Shown one piece after another: positions 31,925-42,296 of a stretch of 64,000 nucleotides of DNA (position 1 is its first letter; the number at the start of each line of letters is the position of its first letter). The notes below the pieces were generated by a model that was not told the origin of the DNA, did not search any database, and saw nothing but the letters and a program-made list of their open reading frames with translations. This DNA is from Holtermannia corniformis. Lineage: Eukaryota > Basidiomycota > Tremellomycetes > Holtermanniales. A program made the position numbers and the translations under genes. Where the stretch lies: the NCBI GenBank assembly GCA_001599935.1, contig BCIJ01000006.1, positions 499,931 through 563,930 on the forward strand, read 5' to 3'.

Positions 31925-34433
31925 ATGGCAGACCCGAGCGCATTCTACGAGCCAGAGGCAGACGAGCTCCTCAACGAGCTCTCGGTCCCGTCGTTTGCCG
32001 TCCCGGCAGACGGCGCGGCAGGCTACGACGTCAATGGCGAAGAGGAGCAGTACCGGTTCCAGCAGGCGCTGCAGCAGCATGAGGAGGCCCAGTTGGCTGC
32101 GTTGGAGCAGGTCCCGGAGGATGTCAAGCGGGTCAGTTGGTGTTCAAGTGCTCGAGCGAGCTAGTCGCTGATCCGTGGTTACGATAGTTCCTGGTCTCGT
32201 TCCATCAGGTGGGTTAGCAGCTACTGTTGACAAAGGTGCTGAGTCGGCGCGTAGGCGATCCTGGAGAACGACTTGGCGGCGATCACGACCATGTACGAGT
32301 CGGGCTGGAACAAGCTGACCCAGGTGGGTGGCCTCGAGGCAAAAGGCATGGCAAAGGTTGATTGAACAAACAGGCCCACTACGCTCAAAGCGAATGGCCA
32401 GAGGCCGAACTCATCTCCCCTTTGGTCGGCAACGGTGCGTGGATCGCTTCAGTCTGGTTGTAGTCTGATTGACATTCCGCGATAGACCTCGTCTTCCTCA
32501 CCCTCTACCGTGAAGTGCGTGATCCCAGTCTGCTACGTGCGGCATAGCTACTGACCCGTCGCAGCTCTACTTCCGCCACGTCTACGCTCGTCTCCAGCCA
32601 AACGTCGACGACCGTTTCCAATCGTACGAAAACATCTGCGAGCTCTTCAACTACCTGCTCAGTGCGTTGGGACGGCGTCAATGAAGCCCACACTAATAAT
32701 GTGTAGACTCGGAGGGCCCAGTACCCCTCGACCTCCCTATTCAATGGCTTTGGTTTGTCCACGCCTTTGCACAGTGACCAGGCTGACAACACGACAGGGA
32801 CATGCTCGACGAATTCGTCTACCAGTTCCAGTCGTTCGCCCAGTGGCGCGCCAACCCAAAAGCAAAGTCGGAAGACGAGCTCCAGCTGCTCGCAGAGGGT
32901 TCCCAGGTCTGGTCGTGCTATTCTGTTCTCAACGTGCTGTACTCGCTCGTGCAGAAGAGCGCGATCAACGAGCAGCTTGCGGCTGAGAAGCGCGGCGCGT
33001 CGGCGGACGAGGTGGCGTGAGTGGACTTCTAGACCTAATCGAAACTGTCTCGCTCGAGAAGAGCGAGGCTGGGCCGGCTGTATAGAAGGCTGCTGACGTA
33101 CGTCGAACAGTGAGATTGCGGGCGACTACGGGTCAAAGCCTCTGTACCGCAACCTCGGCTACTTTTCGCTCATTTGCTTGTTGCGTGTTCACGTCTTGCT
33201 CGGTGACCCCACTCGTGAGTTGCCTGATACGACGCATCGCAAAACTCACCCATATAGTCGCGCTGCAAACAATGGAGCATGTCGAGCTTGGTTCAGGTGC
33301 TTTCCTGACCCGCATCACCGCTTGCCACGTCACGACCTACTACCATGTGCGTCAGGTCGTCATTTGACGGACTATGTGCTCATGACGCGACAGGTCGGCT
33401 GCGCATACATGGCGCTCGGCCGCTGGCCCGACGCGATCAAGACCTTCGTCTCGGTCCTCATCTTCTTCATCCGGATGAAGCAATACCACACACGGAGCTA
33501 CCAATACGGCTCGGTATGTGCTTTGCTTGACGCGTGGCGCGAGGTTGACATTGCGTAGATCACAAAGACGTGCGAACGCATGTACGCGCTTCTGGCCATC
33601 TGCACTACGCTCTCGCCCGGCCCGTCGGACGAAAACATCATGTCGATCGTCAAGGAACACTATGGTGACCAATTGACGGCTTTGCAGCGTGGCGGGTGCG
33701 TCGTGTCGCTTACCTGTGAACTGGCTCTGACACCTTGCAGCGAGCCAGCGTTGACAGCATTCCAAGAGCTGTTTGTCGGCGCCTGCCCAAAGTACCTTTC
33801 GCCCAACTCGCCACCGTACGAGGACCTTGCATCGCTCGCGCAATGGGTCGCCAACCCGCCCCAAGACGCTCTTCAACGCCAGATCGATCTCTTCCTGTCT
33901 GATGTCAAAGCTCAAGTCGCGGTCCCAACGATGCGCAGCTTTTTGAAACTGTACACTTCGATCGATGCGGCCAAGCTGGCCAAGTTCCTCGAGGACGACG
34001 ATGGCGAGGACGAGGTGCTGCAGCAGCTCATGGTGCTCAAGCACTCGTCGAGGACGTATGCCAAGGGTGCCGACGGCACATTGTTGGACGGCGAGCGGAT
34101 CGTGACCAACAACCTCGACTTTACCATTGACGGGGTGAATACCGGGTTGCGGTACCGGATCGAGAGCAGCGCTGATAACCCTTGCAGTCAATGGTTCACG
34201 TCGAGGAGACGACGTCGCACCGACGCTTTGCAGGCTTCTTCATCCGCAACGCCGAGCACGCGCAGCGTGCGTTCAACACGATCCACGCTTCGCCCCTGCC
34301 ACTGTCAAAGGCCCAGCTGGCCGCCATTGCCGCCAAGAAGGCCGCTCCGAAAGCCACAGCCCAGTCTGTCGCCACCTCCAAGCCCGCGGGCGCACCGTGG
34401 GCGTCCAAGCGGACGGTCCGGATCGCCGCTTAG
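31925..34433 (+). CDS. Translation initiation factor eIF3 subunit L
   Basis: eIF3l is a PCI-domain subunit of the eIF3 complex on the 40S ribosome. The start [20 protein letters not shown] is followed by a helical N-terminal part with [20 protein letters not shown]. The conserved core is clear: [120 protein letters not shown] and [20 protein letters not shown]. The PCI part is [39 protein letters not shown]. The C-terminal end is Ala/Lys rich ([20 protein letters not shown]). About ten introns, all short. eIF3l is absent from budding yeast, so its presence excludes close Saccharomyces relatives. Confidence 0.93.
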
Positions 34434-34537
34434 TTAGACGCCGATGATGTAGTCGATCTCGCACGTGCGGGGCTCCGATTCCAGTGTCCACCAGTTGGGA
34501 AACTGACGTCGCGCCTTATCCTCCCGTACCGTCCAAC

Positions 34538-36595
34538 ATGGTCCCTGCTCGACCATCCTTGACGGATCTGCCCGATTCAAGCACGAGCGGGGTGGTACAG
34601 CAGTCTGCGGGAATCCCGCTCTGTCCGTTGTTGAGCCAGCTGGCGTTCTATGTCGTACCGTCCAAACTAGGGGATCAGTCCGAGCAGCTGTATGCGCAGA
34701 TTCGCGAGTTGGGCGGGCGGACGACCGGTAGTCCCGCAGAGGCCGATCTAGTCTTGACGGCGCTCAAGGGCCGCGCCAGACTCGGCAAAGTGCTCGCTAA
34801 ACAGTGGATGGTGCGTCGCTCTTCTACCTAGGTCGATAATTGATGCGGGACAGGAGCAACGGCCGGTGCTGCATGTCGATTTCATTAGAGATACGTTTGA
34901 ACGCTGCCTTGCGGTCGCTGCGGCCCACGGACAGGACGAAAGGCTGCCGACGTTACCGCCTAGGCGGGACTATATGGTCGTTGCGCCGAAGCGGGCCACT
35001 CCCCCACTTGAAGCGAAACGCTGGCGGGACTCGGCGCGGCTGCCGGATCGCGAGCTGGCGGATCCCGATATCCGTTTTGAAGATATCAGCCGGTTGGCTG
35101 TGATGCGCGCTAGTCCACTCGTTTGCGTCAACCAGGATATCGTGAGTCAGGTGCGAGGACGAGCCCGGTGGCTTACGGGCAGATTGACGCGATCAAACCG
35201 ATCTACCTTGAGCGCGAGTTTGAACAGGGCGAGCAGAAGAATACGAACGTGCTGAGTTATAGAAGATCCATGTCGGTGAGTGATCTCTTGCGCGCAGTTG
35301 TCGGGCTCACACACTGCAGATGCTGAAAGGTAGGCTGAGCTGATGAGCGTTATCAAGGCTCATGCGTGCAGCGGTGCCTCGGCGGATCAAGTCTGGCAAA
35401 GACGCGCTGCAGCTCATGGATATAGGTGAGAAAGTCGCTGATCGGATCGACGAGTATCTCGCGACGGGTAGCGTTGCCGACGCGCAAGCGATCGTCAAGT
35501 CGGAACGATACCAGACTTTACTATCTCTCTCGTCCGTGTTCACGATCGGACATTACACAGCTATGGATTTACACGACAACTTTGGCTGTCGGTCGATCGA
35601 AGACGTGGTGCGACACTATGAAGCGACGGAAGACCATGTGTCAGAGTTGGAGCGCGCTAGGCGGCGCCGGGACGGAGGCATGTCAAAGGGCGATATCACG
35701 GCTGAATGGGTCAGGCTGAAAGATGAGCTGGATACAAAGTGAGTGAAGTGGTGCGCTATATACCGTGGGGTTGATGGGTGGCGTAGGATCCCGCGTGAAG
35801 AGGTCGAGGAGATTGGACGTTGCGTGCATGAGCAGATCGAGGCGATCGCTCCAGGGAGCGAATATACCCTCACTGGCGGGTCAGATGCACTTGGATCCCA
35901 GCAGTGAGTCGAAAGCTAACCTTGACAGCTATCGGCGAGGCAAGGACGCTTCAAACGACGTCGACATTGTCTGGGCACCACTCGAACGCGGCCAAGATAT
36001 CGGTCTACTCAGTAGAGTCTACCGGCGCCTGTCAGCGCTCGGTACGTCCGCTTCCATCCCGTGCCCAGGCTAACGCTACCTAGGGATCATAACCCACGTT
36101 CTGCGTGCGTCCAATCTCAAGTGTAAACCATCCTGACCCAACGCTTACAGAACTGACCCGACGCGAGACATCGCACGGCTATCGGCATTCGCAAAACAAC
36201 TTTGACAACCTGGATAAAGCGTTTGTGATACTGAAATTACCTGGTCAAGGCCGGTTACACCGCCGCGTGGATCTGATCAGTGCCCCGAGGGCACGCTATG
36301 CTGCGGCGGTGCTGAGCTGGAGTGGGAGTATGATGTTTGAGAGGGATCTGCGGTATGTCTGTACCGGGAGATGAGGGTGGCTGATGACGTTGGCGGCAGA
36401 CGGCATGCGGATAGCCTGTTCGTGAGATTCATGACTGGTGTCATACGGCTGATCGAGCGCAGGGGATACAAGTTTGCGGGCGGGCTGATCGACCGGCGGA
36501 CAGAAGAAGAGCTCGATCTCGCAACGGAGCGGGATATCTTTGCCGCACTCGACCTAGCCTACGTGCCACCGCACCTGCGCAACGCCGATGGCTGA
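34538..36595 (+). CDS. DNA polymerase family X (Pol4/mu/lambda-like) with BRCT domain
   Basis: A gap-filling polymerase of the type used in non-homologous end joining and base excision. The first ATG is at 34538 (MVPARPSLTDLPDSSTSGVV). An N-terminal BRCT-like domain (LAFYVVPSKLGDQSEQLYAQ, IRELGGRTTGSPAEADLVLT) is followed by the 8-kDa helix-hairpin-helix region (ALQLMDIGEKVADRIDEYLA) and a second HhH (SVFTIGHYTAMDLHDNFGCR). The catalytic palm reads YTLTGGYRRGKDASNDVDIV with two of the three metal-binding Asp residues. The third lies in RLHRRVDLISAPRARYAAAV. The C-terminal end has RRVADDVGGRRHADSLFVRF-like text and ends YVPPHLRNADG. Introns split GG|YRRGK and others. It is closer in layout to S. 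pombe Pol4/Pol mu than to Pol beta. Confidence 0.88.
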
Positions 36596-36622
36596 GAGGC
36601 GTCATCAATGGATTGCATTGCG

Positions 36623-37498
36623 TTATGCCGCCAACTCTTGCTGGGCCTCTTGTTCTCCCGCCCTGCGCGCGGCTTGGAACCCCGCCAAGTCGTCTCTCAT
36701 CTTGCGTTCCTTTGATGGCCTCGCGTTGCCCCTCCGCTTGTTCAAGTACAGCCGCTCGAGCCGGGTCGAGAGGCCGAGCTCGCGCTGATCCGCAGGCAAG
36801 GCCATGATCTCGCGCTCGGATCGACGGCGATGACGTTGGACGACTTGTAGCTCTGATCGCGCGGCTTGACGTGCAGTTTCGAGTTGTCCAAGTTGGTGCG
36901 CTAGGACCGAGGGCCGGTCGTCGCCGGAACAGAGGCGGTCCCAGTGCGCTTCAGTGTCCCACAGCAAGCCTGCACGAGCAGAGGATGAAGTCTCGGGCAT
37001 GGGAGGGACCAGACGCCAGACCCAGACGGGCTTGTCTGCGACGGGCTGGCCGCGGGCGTCGACGGTCGGTTGGGCAGCACGACGACGGGCGTTGAGCGTC
37101 TCTGCGCGGACCGAGAGTTCAGCGGCAGCGACAGAGTGTGCGAGTGCCGTCTTGTGGATCAAGTTTTGGGATTGCAGGATGGGAAGGATTCGAGTTTTGA
37201 GGTAGCTAGAGCGCACGAGTTAGCATGGCGCACTGGCGTCGTCCACAACTCACTTGGCAGAGATGAATGGGTGACCGACCGGAACGGCAGATATACCGAC
37301 CGAGGCCAGTTTGGCAGCGGCGACTGCCTTCTTGCTCTTGGCCTTGTGCGCTGCATCGCCGCTTGCCTGAGCCGAGCTGGACGCTGACCCCTCGGCCGCC
37401 GCGATGCCCTCTTTCAGGATCTCTTGGAACGGTCGTGGGCCATCGCCGAGTAGCTGGCGCACAAGACGGAATGCCGAGGGTAGGGAAGGGGTTGACAT
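36623..37498 (-). CDS. Unrecognised basic protein
   Basis: Two exons: MSTPSLPSAFRLVRQLLGDG to VGISAVPVGHPFISAN, then YLKTRILPILQSQNLIHKTA to the stop at 36623. The N-terminal half resembles a small helical domain with QLLGDGPRPFQEILKEGI and an Ala/Ser/Lys-rich insert. The C-terminal half is charged and helical (HQLGQLETARQAARSELQVV, RRRSEREIMALPADQRELG). The whole is basic (about 275 aa). The short shared promoter with the mitochondrial uS13 gene and the basic helical make-up would fit a mitochondrial ribosome-associated protein, but that is a guess from context. No family was recognised. Confidence 0.6.
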
Positions 37499-37674
37499 TG
37501 AGTATACCGTCGAGTGCGTCTACTCGAAATCTCAGCTACACAGTGCGCGCCGATGGGGTTTATCACTCTCGGCGTTATGATCGGGTGAAGCTATAACGCC
37601 GAATAGGGGTAACTGCACTAACCCCCAGTCGATCCTCACAAAGTCAACGCACCAACTGTTCGCGCTGCAGCACC
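37499..37674. promoter_or_regulatory. Divergent promoter with inverted pair of ATAACGCCG
   Basis: The gap holds CGGCGTTAT at 37570-37578 and its reverse complement ATAACGCCG at 37593-37601, an inverted pair with 14 bp between. The same 9-mer occurs twice in the divergent promoter at 47180-47208. Confidence 0.6.
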
Positions 37675-38289
37675 ATGCATCTCCTCGGCCGCCATCTCCC
37701 AGACCACAAGCTCGTCAGGGTCCGTATCACTCTAGCTACCACCCAGCACGCAGCTAAAGCGCTCCCAGATCGCACTCACATCGTTCTACGGCATCTCGCA
37801 CTCGACCTCGTCCCGTCTACTCGCCCGTCTCCAGATCCACGACAAAGCACTCGTATCATCCCTCACTGAACCGCAAATCACCGCTTTGTCAGCATACCTC
37901 TCTTCGCCGTCTACGACGCCCGCGCCGTCTCTGAAAGCGCTCAGTCTGCCTCAAGCGCAAGCGCGAGCGCAAGCCGACGACGGGTTGAACGACCTCAAGA
38001 TTGAGACCGACTTGAAACGGAATTTACAGAGTGATATCGGACATCACCGGACCGTTGGCACGTATAGGGGTCGACGCCATGCGATGGCGTTGCCCGTTCG
38101 AGGGCAGCAGACGCGCACCAACGCAAAGACGGCAAAGAAGATGAACAGGGTCGATCGCAGGCATTTTTCTAGTGGTGCTGGCACGCGCTCCATCTCGTGC
38201 GTACTTGGCCATGTCGCTGCGATCAGACTGACGCTCGACTGGCCAGCTCATCACCCATCCTCTCTGCCCTGGCTCTGCTTCGGAGATAG
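37675..38289 (+). CDS. Mitochondrial small-subunit ribosomal protein uS13
   Basis: uS13m lies in the head of the mitochondrial 30S and touches P-site tRNA. Start MHLLGRHLPDHKLVR, then an intron (donor AGG|GTCCGT) leads to IALTSFYGISHSTSSRLLAR and LQIHDKALVSSLTEPQI. After an Ala/Pro-rich insert (SLPQAQARAQADDGLND) the classic C-terminal half reads ETDLKRNLQSDIGHHRTVGT, YRGRRHAMALPVRGQQTRTN and AKTAKKMN. The bacterial-like RGLPVRGQRTxTNART core is plain. The end is uncertain. An intron at 38197-38246 (donor GTGCGT, branch GACTGAC) gives a stop at 38289, and read-through gives a stop at 38326 with a less likely tail. Confidence 0.9.
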
Positions 38290-38451
38290 CCAGCAGCCAC
38301 CATTGTATATATCCATGTACCACTAGCACCCAAGAGCTATCGTAGTGTTTGGTCGCCGCAGAGCTACCGGGGTTGGACCGACCGCGCCGCTATAGCGAAT
38401 GATCATACATGCAGCCCATAATCATACATCCCCTCCCAGCGCAACGCAAAG

Positions 38452-40751
38452 CTACTTTGCAGCCGTCCTAGACGCAATAAACACGCCCAAGATGACGACG
38501 CCCAAAAAGCCAACGCTAGCGGGCAACACCATCTCCTTTGGCAGCACGCCAAACATTTTCTCCTCGTCCGGGCGCGCATGCACTTTATGCTCCGAGCTGG
38601 TGGTCGCGTTTGGGTTGATGACGGTCGGTTCCTTTGCTGGGTCTGGCTCGGTCGTCGCCGTTTCGACGCCTAGAGTCTCCTTGGCGATCGTCTCGAGCGC
38701 TTTGTCACCCTGCTCACCGCCCAGTTGCCTCGCGGCGTCTTCCCACGCCTTGCCACCGTTGACAAACAAGACGACGCGGTCGGAATGCTGACCGCGCGCG
38801 ATCCGAACAGCGTCCAAGACGTCTCCATCGGTCGAAATCACAACGAGGTCACCGTCGTCGTCCGTGTAGCTGAGCGTAAACGCCGTCGCGTCCGGGCCTG
38901 TTTCAGCCGGCGCAAAGAACGGGTCGGCTGCAAGTTTGCCACTGACGATATCCCGTAGCAGTTCAAAGCTGTCGTGGCGCGCTTGGAACCGGTGCGTGCG
39001 GCCACTGGGCGTACGGAACTTGAAGATGTACGTGCCGTCATCGACGGGCACGACGGGCGCGAGCGCGACACTGGACGGAGCGACGGCCGATCGCTTGCCG
39101 ACCTCGCTGTTGCCGTCTTCGGCCGCCGAGGCGGAATCGTTAGGGTGCACCTCGGAGATGGGTGAAGTCATTGACGAGAGGCCGCGGTGGTGCATCGACG
39201 GCTTGGAAGACGGCGTGCTCGGGCGATCGCCAGCGGCATGCGAGCCCGAGACAGCAGAAGCCGTATCGTCGTCGGCGGCGTTGAGCGTGTCGAAAAACTT
39301 GCCCCACATTGGGCCATTCTCCGTCGCCGAGCGGTCTTCCGACATGGATTCAATCTGGGCGTGTCAGTCGTTGGCCCACCCCGGTCGAGGACCGACCTGC
39401 TCGAGCGTCGCATACGTCAACTTGAGCACATCGACAATGCCCAGAAGCTTGCCGTCGGCCTCGACGACGGGCAAGTTGAGGTAGTGTCCAACTGTGGTCA
39501 TCAGTCGGTCCAAGGCTAGCGTCAACACGACAGACCGTGCATCTTCTTGAGCGCATCCTGGACGACCATGGTCGGCGGCGCCGTGTCCGGGTGGGGCGTC
39601 ATGACCCTGACGACGCTGCAGCGCTGACTGTCGAGCCCCGCGGCGATCACGCGCAGGACAACGTCTTTGCTCGTAAAGATGCCCGCAATCCTCGGGTTGG
39701 CGCCCGGGACCGTGGCCGGTTCCATGACGCACACGGCCGTCGTCCTGCGTTCCTTCATGAGCCTCGCGGCGTCGCGGACGCTCGTGCGCGGCGAGACGAC
39801 GGCGGGTGAGGTCCGGGTATCGAGCACGGTCGTGAGATCTGGCAAGGCCATCTTTTCACGGAGGGCATCGACGTACGCTAGCATGGCGGCTGCTTGCGGG
39901 TTGGCGGCCATCCCTGGGCCGAGCTCGGTCTGGACGCCGGCGAGGGCGGCCGAGAGTTGCGAGGTGGCGGATGAGCCGCGCTCGACTTTGGCAAGAGCTT
40001 CGTGGAAGACTTTGGTAATGTCCAACAAGCCGACAACGTCGCCGTCGTCGTTGCACACGGGCAGGTGGCGGAATCCACGCGAGACCATGAGCTGGAGCGC
40101 TTCGGTCGCAGACGTCGAGTCTCGCGTGACCATTGGGTTCTTTGTCATGATCTGGCTCACGAGCGTCGTGCGCGGATCGAGCGACTCGGCCGTGACGCGG
40201 AACGCGAGGTCCTTGGCGGTAAAGATGCCGCTGAGCCCCTCTTCCTCGTCGACGACGAGGACGCAGTCGGTGCGCTTGGCGGCACAGAGTTGACTGGCGT
40301 CTGCGACCGTCATGCTCTCGGGCACGGTCAAGGCTGGGCTGGGGCGCAAGCCGGCGACGGTGCCTTTTGTGGCCTGCTTGCGGTGTTTCTTGAGCTGCTG
40401 GTGCTGCGAGTGCGAGGTCGGGACATTGTTGGAGCGCTTGCGAGACAGTTCGGATTCAATCTTCTTGCGGAGCGACTTGAAGGTTGAAGACAGTTTGGAC
40501 GACGAGCCCGAAGGAGGGAGTGTCGGTCGCGAGACGGTCGAGTGGTAGCGTTGCCGAGGCGGGTCGGGTTGGGTCGATTCAGACGGAGGGGTGACGGTCG
40601 ACATTGATTTGGTAGACGAGTGGGATGAGGCGGGTGGGGTTGGGAGTGGATCGGTAGCGGGGAAGGCAAGGGTCTGGGTGAGCCGGAGGGACTTTGGATG
40701 AGCAGGAGACAAAGGAAGCTCTGGGCCGGAGACGCGTGATGGAGAGGTCAT
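38452..40751 (-). CDS. CBS- and PB1-domain membrane protein (Mug70-like)
   Basis: Four CBS motifs arranged as two Bateman pairs, then a PB1 domain, then one C-terminal membrane anchor. Visible parts: KSLRKKIESELSRKRS; CBS1 ALTVPESMTVADASQLCAAK, DCVLVVDEEEGLSGIFTAKD; CBS2 MTKNPMVTRDSTSATEALQL, FRHLPVCNDDGDVVGLLDIT; CBS3 TSPAVVSPRTSVRDAARLMK; CBS4 with GHYLNLPVVEADGKLLGIVD. PB1 is KFRTPSGRTHRFQARHDSFE to DDDGDLVVISTDGDVLDAVR. The final hydrophobic stretch (VGFLGVVILGVFIASRTAAK) is a tail anchor. CBS pairs usually bind adenine nucleotides, and PB1 binds partner proteins. The layout matches fungal CBS/PB1 proteins such as S. pombe Mug70. The Ser/Pro-rich start (MTSPSRVSGPELPLSPAHPK) may be only one of two N-termini. 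Confidence 0.88.
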
Positions 40752-41302
40752 GGTGTGAAACAGAGCAGAAGCAAAGGTGGGACGGGAGCGTAGTCGAGCG
40801 TAGTCAAGAGCAGATCACTCTCGACGGCAGATGACCGCGCTGCCCGATCCAGTCCGAACTCGGGGCTCACTCAGCCAGGCTGACGACGGGGCCCGAGCGA
40901 GCGCGGGAACGTCCGAGCTCGAGTGGATAGGATGCAAGGTAGCTCTAGCGGTGTAGTGTCGCTGTGTAGCTAATAGCTATGTAGACAGCTAGCCTGCCGT
41001 GCCGCGTGACATGACTGGGACGGTGGGAACGGACCCCTCTGCAAGTAAGGCTAGCCGCCGAGGAAGCGACCGTTGTTCGCCATCCGTCAGTTTGAACAGC
41101 TACCGGTTCACGCAACGAGTCGCAGTGTGCCCATGTCGCTCTCGCCACCGCACCGCACCGCCAACACGTTGCAGATGGTGGCCCGTGCGTGCGAGCTGCT
41201 GCCACCACCGCGCTGTTCAGTCCACTTTGCGATCTCACGCGACTGAATCCGCTGCGACCTATGCTACCCACGAATGCACGGCCAGCACGAGATGGGACAT
41301 AC
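40752..41302. other. Upstream region / possible long first intron of the CBS/PB1 gene
   Basis: About 550 bp without a convincing gene. It is the promoter for the start at 40751 and, if the upstream exon is used, part of an 827-nt intron. Confidence 0.4.
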
Positions 41303-41452
41303 CTCGTCTCGCTTGCTCTGCTTCCTCCTCGTATCGGCCGCGGGGCTGCTCGAGCCCGATACGGTGCTCATGGTGTCTTGCTGCTGCGGCGGCGGCGGGG
41401 TGACGGTGAACGAGTGCTGGAGACCGTGAGCTGGCAGAGGGATCCGTGACAT
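41303..41452 (-). CDS. Candidate alternative first exon of the CBS/PB1 gene
   Basis: Open from ATG at 41452 (MSRIPLPAHGLQHSFTVTPP) or 41371 (MSTVSGSSSPAADTRRKQSK) to a strong donor GAG|GTATGT at 41302. It ends RRKQSKRDE in phase 0. The CBS/PB1 gene has a phase-0 acceptor (CTTCAAG) at 40476 just before SLRKKIESELSRKRS. Joining the two gives QSKRDE-SLRKKIESELSRKR, which resembles the N-terminus of fungal CBS/PB1 proteins as I know them. The intron would be 827 nt, far longer than others here. A separate tiny gene is the other reading. Confidence 0.5.
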
Positions 41453-41640
41453 TCCCCGTCCGGCCGGTTGGTACTGTTGTGATTTGACAGCCAGGGGAAA
41501 GTCAAGACGCGTAGGGGGTTGCAGGGGTACGTGGCAGTGACGTGGGTTGGGACGATGATAGCGAGGTGCTAGCGAGGTGCTAGCGACGCCCAAGGCCAGC
41601 TCAAGCACCAGCCAGCGACCACAGCACCACAGCACCAACA

Positions 41641-42252
41641 ATGAGCTCGGTCAGTCGCACCTACACCACTCACCATAGCACACTCACCACCGCACAGCCA
41701 AACCAAGACCCCGACGAGATCACCGACGGCATCCAAGTCGCATGGGGTCCGTCTCAATCCAGCCCATCGCACCCCAGCTCACGCCCTCCACAGAGGACCA
41801 ACAGCGCATCAACGAGTTTTCAAAACTCAACACGCGCTTGAGCGATATCCAACACGAGCTCAAGCTCAAGCAGGTGCGCCGCACGACGCTGGCGGTCGCG
41901 CTTGCGGTCACGACGCTAACGTGCACTGGCGTAGGAGGAAAAAGAGTACCTTGATGAATTAGCGATGGAGCTCGAGCTTGCGGACGAGGATGAACCGGTC
42001 CTGTGAGACGGTTGGATCGGTTCACCGCCGGGAGAGGCTGACCGACGTGGTCGCAGCTACAAACTAGGCGACGCCTTCCTCTCGCTCCCGCTGCCGAAAG
42101 CGACGCGGCTGCTGAAATCCCAAACGCGCAAACTCGACGCATCGATCAACACGCTCGACCACAGGGCGCAAGAGTGCAAGACGGGCATGGACGACCTCAA
42201 GGTGCTCCTGTATGCAAAGTTTGGAAAAGGCCAGATCAACCTCGAGCTCTAG
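41641..42252 (+). CDS. Prefoldin subunit 4
   Basis: A beta-type subunit of the hexameric prefoldin chaperone that hands nascent tubulin and actin to CCT. The true start is ATG-AGC-TCG at 41641; after a 48-nt intron (41650-41697) the reading is PNQDPDEITDGIQVAW. A second intron (41747-41793) joins to EDQQRINEFSKLNTRLSDIQ, giving the canonical V(T/A)WEDQQRIN. Then come HELKLKQEEKEYLDELAMEL, ELADEDEPVLYKLGDAFLSL, PLPKATRLLKSQTRKLDASI and KVLLYAKFGKGQINLEL to the stop. An apparent ATG at 41742 (MGSVSIQP) is just before and inside the second intron and should not be used as the start. Beta-tubulin, a client, lies 2 kb away. Confidence 0.93.
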
Positions 42253-42296
42253 CGCGCAGGTCGGCGTTGTACTTGTATGCATGGGCGAGCGATCTC

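Noticed and set aside
33352..34191. 279-aa minus-strand frame opposite eIF3l
   Set aside because: Antisense shadow of conserved coding sequence at high GC.
39667..40293. 208-aa plus-strand frame
   Set aside because: Antisense to the CBS motifs, which are clearly conserved on the minus strand.
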